The notes under the pieces: model-generated
What the model was told of the DNA's origin: nothing
Seen by the model: only the letters and a program-made list of their open reading frames with translations
The model's database searches: none
DNA from: Periplaneta americana
Taxonomy: Eukaryota > Arthropoda > Insecta > Blattodea > Blattidae
Direction of reading: 5' to 3'
Assembly: GCF_040183065.1 (NCBI RefSeq)
Contig: NC_091123.1
Span: forward strand, 9,059,001-9,123,000
DNA length: 64,000 bases
In this document: one piece after another, positions 57,259 to 64,000 of the stretch
Layout: each line of letters opens with the position of its first letter
Numbering within the stretch: the first letter of the stretch is position 1
Program-made: the position numbers and the translations under genes

Positions 57259-57456
57259 TCAGTGCATTCCAGCACCATACGGAGGGTTGTCAGCATCCTC
57301 CTCATCTTCATCTTGCAGTTTTCTTTTTGCTGTCCTATGATATCTTGCCCTTGATTCAATGTCTCTTACAGCATTTTCATAGACACTGCACCCTTCTAAC
57401 CCTTTCAGCTTATTACAAATCATTATGCCACATCCCTGCACGTCTTTTATAAACAA
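57259..57456 (-). pseudogene. unidentified ORF remnant ending YGAGMH
   Basis: The minus-strand frame reads GCGIMICNKLKGLEGCSVYE, then a basic/acidic segment RTAKRKLQDEDEEDADNPPY and GAGMH to a stop. The charged low-complexity end and tidy stop resemble the C-terminus of a transposon-encoded protein, but I cannot name the family. The frame begins at a chance ATG, and upstream sequence is AT-rich non-coding. Possibly the 3' end of a dead element. Confidence 0.3.
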
Positions 57457-57871
57457 TGAAATAAAAAAAAATTATGAGCATAGTAATATATATGCATCAT
57501 ATATCATTGGAAAGGAAGAATTCTACAGATTATGAATAAAACAAAAATAAAAAATTGAAAAATGTGAAGATTTTCACCTTTTCATACCTCCTTAAAGACT
57601 AAATTAAATTAAAACATTATAAAAAATTGGTGATAAAATAGCTATGTTTATTTATTTATTTATTTATTCATTTACTGGTATCTGTAATTTTGTACTTTCA
57701 CTTCATTGCATAGGTGCTTTCATACATATCTCCACATACTCCATACTCCATATGTAATCTTAAATAATTACGAGTAAATAGAGTGTATGTAAGTAAATGA
57801 ATGCTGTGTTGTCTTCACGACAGTTCCATTTATAATTGAAATGAAAATGGGGTAAAATGAGATTCTTGTCT
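57457..57871. other. intergenic, no gene seen
   Basis: TTTATTTATT-type repeat near 57645-57668 only. Confidence 0.4.
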
Positions 57872-58060
57872 ACTGCTGTGGTGTCATGGTAGCGTCTTTG
57901 CTCCCGAACTCAGTGGGCTATGGTTCGATTCCCCGCGTGGAACGAATTGCCTGGGAGAGGTTTTTTCGGGGTTTTTCCCTCACACCTATGGATGAATATC
58001 AGGTAACTTTATCAGGCGTATGAAACTCCACTCATTCTCGCCACTTTTTTTCCTTCCTCA
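57872..58060 (+). mobile_element. tRNA-derived SINE (family I)
   Basis: The plus-strand head TGGTGTCATGGTAGCGTCT (A-box like) and GGTTCGATTCCCCGC (B box) are followed by GAATTGCCTGGGAGAGG, TTTTTTCGGGGTTTTTCCCT and ATGAATATCAGGTAACTTTA. The TTTTTTCGGGGTTTT motif is related to the TTTTTTCCGAGGTTTTCCCC of family B, so the bodies share a segment. Confidence 0.6.
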
Positions 58061-59295
58061 TCATCCTTTTCTTATCATTCTGGTTGTCTTACTTGGTATC
58101 CAGATCACGCCTGCGGCAGCCCTCTGAAGCAGCTGACTCTCTCGGCCGGCCTCCTTGGATATGTCAAGCTATGGTAGCTGGTGGCCAGCTGTGGAACCCA
58201 CTCTCCTCCCAACGGGAAAGGGGGCTTACACCTCAGACTGTTGAGGAGACGGGAGAGGGGGCTTACATCTCAGACTGTTTGAGGGGGGAATGTGGGGAGG
58301 CTGTTGGCATGAAATGGTACACGGATTTGGTACGATGGCGGGACTGGTCGTCAGCTTGTTAGTGGTTAGGTCGGTTCGGTCGGTCGGTGGGCTTGCAACT
58401 CATCCCAGGGATTCACAATAGACCTCAGGTCGTGGTGCACAGGGATGAGATCCTTGAGTCTAATTGACGGGATGGCAGGGAAACACTGTAACACAGGATG
58501 TACGGTCACCATACCAGAAGGATTCCAGCTACCTCTATCCTCAAATAAAAAGTTACATGAAGAGGCATTCAATATAATTTTATTAGCACAAGTAATATTG
58601 CATATTAATGTCATGTTAAACACTTCCAATGAATGACCAAACTCCAATATCCATACATAACAAAGTCCATGAAATCTGTTCCACACATCACAAACACAAA
58701 TTACGTGTTTCCTTAACAGTAATATGAAAACCTCCATGTGGATTAACATGTATAATCGATTTTACAAAGTTATTTACAAAATTGGTAACAAACTGGTATT
58801 ACAAACGTCATATCTCATTATTTAACTACAGTCTCTTATCCACTCCATCCACAAATTTGTATATTCTCTCGTTTCTGTTGTTTTATTAACTGTTACAACC
58901 ATTTCAAAGGATAATACTATCGAGCATGGTGCTTTCGTCTTATGCTTTCTTTTTTCTTCGTACTAACAATTAGAAAATCATTGTTAGATCTTATAAACAG
59001 AAATAACCAGCAGATCTCGGAGTGGTTCGTTGGAAGCAATGTTTCTGCATTTAGAAACATTGATTTTGCCAGTAGCATTCATTTCAAGCAAGGCCGTGAA
59101 TCATTGAGAATAATAATGCAAATTAAATACAACCGTTTAAAATAGTCATCACATATTAATATTTTGTGACATTGTGAAGAGAACAGCAGCCAACATTCCG
59201 GATCGTTTTACTGATCCTGTCTTCACTTTACATAGCTGTGCACATACAGGGTGATTCACTGAACATTGTGTTTCAAATTAATTAACATATTAAGG
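58061..59295. other. intergenic, partly GC-rich, no gene seen
   Basis: 58090-58460 is markedly GC-rich for this window. It has a near-repeat GGGGGCTTACACCTCAGACT / GGGGGCTTACATCTCAGACT and a run of CGGT repeats near 58370-58388. It may be a repeat body or older insertion; the frames over it show no domain. Confidence 0.4.
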
Positions 59296-59300
59296 TAGTA

Positions 59301-59484
59301 CCACAGTCTAACATATACAGTTACGAAGCTTGAGGTGATGAGGGTCCTAGGAACAATAGACTGTGCCGGTACTATTTCACATTGTCTGTGATGAAGCGAT
59401 AGTAGTGATTCTAGTGGTTAGCAACTATCTATGGTTGAATATTCCCTATGTATTGAGCTTCGTGACTGTGTATACTAGACTGTG
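59301..59484 (+). mobile_element. MITE-3, copy C (best preserved)
   Basis: 184 bp from CCACAGTCTAACATATACAG to TATACTAGACTGTGG, inverted at the ends, with a longer internal pairing TTACGAAGCTTGAG / TATTGAGCTTCGTGA. The flanks TAGTA at 59296-59300 and 59485-59489 are identical. If the element is trimmed by one base at each end, the duplication becomes the 7-mer GTAGTAC. Confidence 0.75.
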
Positions 59485-59489
59485 GTAGT

Positions 59490-61210
59490 ACTATGGAATA
59501 TTTATATATACATTTAAACTCTTGAAGGAACATGCAAAATAACATGTTATAAACTCTCAACGAATCGAATAAATATCACTGTAAAATAAGGAAAATAACA
59601 TTTTTTGTGTATCGAGTAGTGTGAAACATAGCCAGGCTGACATCTATAACTTAAACAATCATATCTCGTCAACTATTCCATGGATTTTCATCAACAGTAT
59701 TATACATGATCTTAGAACTGAAGAAATTAAACATTCAACTTTTCAAGTGACTAGTAATAGGTTGTTTAAAATATAGGCTATATATTAAATATGAAAAATA
59801 TAATGAAAAAATTAACACATATTGTAAGTTCCTCTTTTTGTCAGAAATTGTCAAAGGTTCAGAATCAAAATTTGTACGCAATTCTTCCCGTGCTTCTATC
59901 TTTCTTGATAAGGTTTAGTTCATTTACTTTACGAGTTTTGATATAAAAAATTAACATCTACCATGTGAAGACTAAAACTAAAATTTTTACATAGTAATTT
60001 AATCATATCTGAATAAATATTTGCATTATATTAACGCAAATTTATCCAACTATGTACTACAGTACTTGGAAGAAATGTGCAAAATTTAAGAACTGTAGTT
60101 TAAACCATTTCTGAGAAAACGTTTGTAAAGTTATATTGGGTTGATGTATTTTAGATCCTGTAATTAGCATATTTGGAAACGATTTTATTTGGACATATGC
60201 TTATAAAAATTTTAAGTGAAAACTGTAGAATTGTAGGGCCTAAAAATGCTCTTGGTAATATAAATCCATATATATTTTTAATCTACAGAAAATGCTGATT
60301 TTTTTTAAAAAAGCCAAAAACCCAAATTTAATTATTGGCCATTCATACAACTCAGTTTCCTTAAATGAAGTGTACAAACATTGGACACACCGCAATGATG
60401 CAATTAAATTATAACATCTCTATACATTGAGGTTTATGGAATTTATTTTTCAGAGACTGTGTTTGATGACTGAAGAACAATTTTCTCATGAGCATAAAAT
60501 GAATAAAAAAACATCATAAAAATTCTGTTTAGGCGAAGGAAGTGTGTAAATAAAAATACAATACGAAATGCGTTTGAATCAAAGTCCTAATGTGGTTTTC
60601 TGCAGAAAAAAGAAGTCTTGGTGCTTTGAATGCAGACAATGTTAATATTTCTGAAAGTATCACAAAATTGAGACGGATATAAACATTTACTTCACAATTT
60701 CGTTTTTAAAAAGTGCCTTTTCCTCTTAGATGAGACTGTGAGGAACTATATATGAAAAATCAATTCATGAAACACTTCTGGCCATCTGTCAGGATGTCAC
60801 ATGCTAACAACAATGATGAACTCTAATATTAGTTCACTTTCCATCCACTATCGAGAAATTTATAAGCAGTTACAATAAGGAAGAATGCTCTCTTCATGAA
60901 GGAGATTTGAAATGGGACTTAACTATCATAATGATTGTTAATGTTAAGAATCAATAAATAAAGAACATACCGGTATTTGCAGTACCATACTCTTAAGTCC
61001 GTGAAAATTTATTAGGCCACATATACAGTATATTATATGTATCAGTACTGGTACTCAAGGAAACGTCACTTTAGTGAATTAAATGACGTAAGTTCCAAAT
61101 ATCGAGACAATTACCATCCTGACTGACATCACGGTGAAACAAAGGACAACAAGAGTCAAAATCTGGATGGGTGACAACCTTGTATATAATGGTGTAAGTA
61201 CATATCATCA
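59490..61210. other. intergenic, no gene seen
   Basis: AT-rich with no supported feature. Confidence 0.4.
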
Positions 61211-61449
61211 TTGTTCCTGCAATAACTTGTATGTGACATATTTATCGATTTTCAGATTTTTGCTCTATAAAAATAACCAAATAGTGATACAGCAAATAAT
61301 AAAATCTCCTATATGTAATTATATTTCTTTGTTTCGAAAATGTAAGAATTCACAGTGTCCTATGTACGGCTGCCATAGGAGGAATAAATGTTTTTTTCTT
61401 CTTACTGAAAAATTTTATATTTTGCACATAGGAGTTATTGCAGGAACAA
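61211..61449. mobile_element. TIR element MITE-4 (about 239 bp)
   Basis: The ends are inverted repeats of about 25 bp (61211-61235 and 61425-61449) sharing TTGTTCCTGCAATAACT and then TATGTG with two differences. No clear target duplication. The ORF 61134-61511 runs straight through it and is not a gene. Confidence 0.55.
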
Positions 61450-62762
61450 CTGCGATATACAAATATACATACATACACATATATCGGATATCACCTGTGC
61501 CTTCTTTATAGTAAGTTAGGAAATATCACACACTATTAGTTGATTTCGTAAACACAGCATCCATTATCAAATATGAAATTCGAAAGGCAATAGTCTTCCA
61601 GACACATTAGCTCAGTTTTTTAAATTTATCAGTAAAACACAACAGGTGCTTTTTCCATTAACATTTTAAAGCATACAAGAAGGGTCTAATACGAGTATCA
61701 ACTGGTGTTAACATTCCTTGGTTATGTAATAAAATTCAGAATTACCTGTTTTCAGCAAGGAAGGCGCAGATGATAGTTATAAAAGCTTCACATGTAACCT
61801 AGCATTGAAATCTCCTAGAAACACTTCAGCTTTGAGATATGCCATGAAATGGAGACTAATTATATTAAACTGAAACTGAAGGTTCAAATGAATCACTCTG
61901 AATATGCTCTGGGCATGTTTCTAACTCTTCTTGAAATATTCCTGTACAGAGGAACAGACCCCATCAGATACGGTACGAGTTGTTTTCTGCGACTCCAGTA
62001 GCAGTAGTATCCATTAATGTATAAATAAAGTGCAAAACTTGTCCTGCTTCCAGATAAACGTGGTCCACTTAAGTAGGACTAAGTTTTCCTTAGTAGTAAG
62101 TGAGCTGTCTTTATTTCCCTGACCAGTAAGGAGTTCAGAAACTTTGGCGAAATTTCCTTCCACAACGTGGCTCAAATACGCCACAGAAAAATCGCTGTGA
62201 GACAGTAAATTCTCCTATTATATTTCTCTGTGTAGAGTGTGATTTCTTACGTGTTTATTTATGATGAATAACAAGTTTTCTATATATTCTGACTAATTGC
62301 TCACCAGCCAATGACATCTAATGGTGATCTGTAATAACAGTTAACCAATTGAATGACACAGTGACAGTGTGGACTAGCCCATAACCGAAATGAAAGATGA
62401 GTCGATCATTGCTGAAAATTAACGAACTTTTTAATTCATTAAAAGGATGGAGCAATGCAAGGTGGAATGGAATAAGACTGGTTTGAAATTGTACTGATAT
62501 TGGTTCAAATTTTAACAACTGTTTTGAAGATAATATTCAAAGCATCTTTCTTATTTCGGCAATAAGTGGATACTTAAATGAACTGTGTGAGAGATTCTGA
62601 GTTAGTCCCTTCACGATGTTGCCAACACTCTTTTATTTCCTGGGATCTCCCGTATTTGGCTCTAAATTTTAACAGTCTTCTGCCTCCCATACTTTTTTTC
62701 TCTTCGAGCCTTTTTCTCCTTTATTTTTGCATATGTAAAAATATTTATTTCAAACACTTAAT
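61450..62762. other. intergenic, no gene seen
   Basis: A minus-strand trace near 62030-62200 (FSVAYLSHVVEGNFAKVSEL) reads smoothly for about 45 codons but matches nothing I recognise. Otherwise no feature. Confidence 0.35.
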
Positions 62763-63064
62763 TTAGCCGTGAATGAAGATGGTTTACATGATGAATTTTG
62801 TTGTTCCAGAGGTGCATTAAAGTGTACAATTTCTGTAGAAGGTAATACTAGCCAGAAATGGGTTTTAGTGCTTGCCAATTTAAAATGAAATAATGTTAAT
62901 GCTACAAATTTGGTAAAGCAGGTAATAATGCTCATACAGAAAGAGTGTTTTCTGTTATGAACAATAAGTGGACAAATGTTCGAAACAGAAGTGTAACACA
63001 TATAATCAAATCAGAACTGCAAATTGTAGTCAATTTCAATTACTCATATAGGGAACTCTTTTGT
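62763..63064 (+). mobile_element. hAT transposase C-terminal fragment
   Basis: The plus strand reads VNEDGLHDEFCCSRGALK with stops and a frameshift, then GNNAHTERVFSVMNNKWTNV followed by RNRSVTHIIKSELQIVVNF and a stop at 63062-63064. The TERVFS.MNN.W...RN pattern is the conserved hAT dimerisation end. It is a different hAT lineage from the fragments at 37.2 and 55.5 kb. The upstream part is missing. Confidence 0.7.
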
Positions 63065-63594
63065 TAAAAATGATGAGAAACTATTGAATGAATGAATGAG
63101 CCTATTTTATCCCGTAAAGGGCTAAGGACTCCTAAAAAGGGAGAGCTTGATTTAGAACTCATGTGGTGATCTAGTCCACAAAAGTTGTAAGTTTAGTTCA
63201 CACCTGTAGTAGTTTCCTTTCTTATACTACAATTTCCTACGGTCTTTGAACTATCGCTACAACCTTTCCTGCTAAAGCATACCTATAATTATTTCGGCGC
63301 TGTCACCTATTCTTCTTGCACACTCGCTTCTACACTGTCACCTATTCTATTAGCACAGTCACTTATTTACGCAGGGCAAAATCTACCTGACAAAGTGTAG
63401 TAACTGAAATGAATAATATGTCAATTTTATATATGAAATTTTATAGATTCTTTAGTGTCCAGTACAGGACCAGCCTTAAGAGTTGTGGGGCTCGATTGGG
63501 AACATTATTCGCGGCCCCATGTTCGCAGACAAGTTCTCTTGACTTTATACCGGAAAATGTAATTTATTATACACTTATATCTCTATTAAAATTA
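63065..63594. other. intergenic, no gene seen
   Basis: No supported feature. Confidence 0.4.
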
Positions 63595-63955
63595 AAGAAT
63601 TTTACCCTTGGCGCAACAGCCCATAAAGGACCAAGGCTGACCAGCTGGCTGCTGATTCATGTTCAGCATAGATAAACGATCGTCCAACCAGTATGGAGGT
63701 ATCGTATGGTTACCATGATGATCTGTTATAGCTGGTTTCCTTAATTGGAATTTGCTATCTATCACAGCTCTGCAAATTCACAGATTCCTCCAGCCATTAA
63801 AGTTGGTTTCCGTAACCCACTATTGTAGCTTCCCAAATCCATCATGTTACTGAGTAGCACCGGTCCCATACACTGGCCAAAATTTCATAAGGACTCGAGC
63901 CAGCACTCATTCTGTAACTCGAGTTCAGGCATGATGCCTCAGATCATGGTGCAGG
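63595..63955 (-). mobile_element. SINE family F, minus copy
   Basis: CTTGGCGCAACAGCCCATAA, TGACCAGCTGGCTGCTGATT, CGATCGTCCAACCAGTATGG, CACCGGTCCCATACACTGGC and GACTCGAGCCAGCACTCATT run in the order expected for the reverse complement of the copy at 40149-40490. The tRNA-like head lies at the right (63885-63955). Confidence 0.65.
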
Positions 63956-64000
63956 ACTTATATCTCTATTATTCAATGAAAATCAATCAATATGCATTTA

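Noticed and set aside
61134-61511. 125-codon ORF
   Set aside because: It spans both ends of a TIR element and has no protein character beyond chance.

Overview
This window looks like a piece of an animal nuclear genome, most likely an insect with a large repeat-filled genome. A blattodean (cockroach or termite) is my best guess. That guess rests on recognising several SINE and LINE styles and is an inference. The DNA is AT-rich, has no operon-like gene packing, carries an intron with GT..AG borders, and is dominated by broken eukaryotic mobile elements. Almost all open reading frames of 60-120 codons here are chance ORFs or pieces of transposable elements.

Only one convincing host gene is present: a two-coding-exon gene on the minus strand (16255-16804) for the histone-fold protein POLE3 (CHRAC17/Chrac-14 type), a small subunit of DNA polymerase epsilon and of the CHRAC chromatin-remodelling complex. 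The 94-base intron restores a 151-residue protein that aligns along its length with the known family.

The rest is a layered mobile-element landscape. Left part (1-14 kb): a solo LTR (1698-2441) with an exact 4-bp target duplication, a DUF4817-type transposon gene fragment with an inverted partial copy (6524-6820), two copies of a tRNA-like dispersed repeat (8.1 and 13.6 kb), a minisatellite (about 10.0-10.2 kb) and an inverted SINE cluster (about 11 kb). Around POLE3 (14-20 kb): a LINE 3' fragment inserted inside a SINE with a 13-bp target duplication, a 170-bp hAT-like MITE with an 8-bp duplication, a tRNA-derived SINE and a second LINE fragment. Middle (21-40 kb): a dispersed repeat called R1 here, a TIR element at 31.0 kb, the 3' end of an ATT-tailed non-LTR element, two tandem arrays, two copies of a third MITE family, a decayed full-length hAT relic (35919-37499), a LINE reverse-transcriptase fragment and an hAT N-terminal fragment.

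Right part (40-64 kb): a tRNA-derived SINE with an ATT tail, two more R1 copies, LINE remnants including a nearly 5'-complete endonuclease/reverse-transcriptase element (45458-47895) split by a SINE, a Penelope-like reverse-transcriptase fragment beside an hAT transposase end (55.1-55.8 kb), the second copy of the 170-bp MITE, the third copy of MITE-3, another small TIR element and another hAT C-terminus.

No CRISPR array, bacterial-type operon, defence system or functional tRNA/rRNA gene was found. I see no evidence for a new biochemical system. What is worth following up is the mobile-element structure: nested insertions with intact target duplications, non-autonomous DNA transposon families with defined ends, and SINE families that share 3' tails with each other or with a LINE. 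All identifications were made by reading the sequence; no database search was run.
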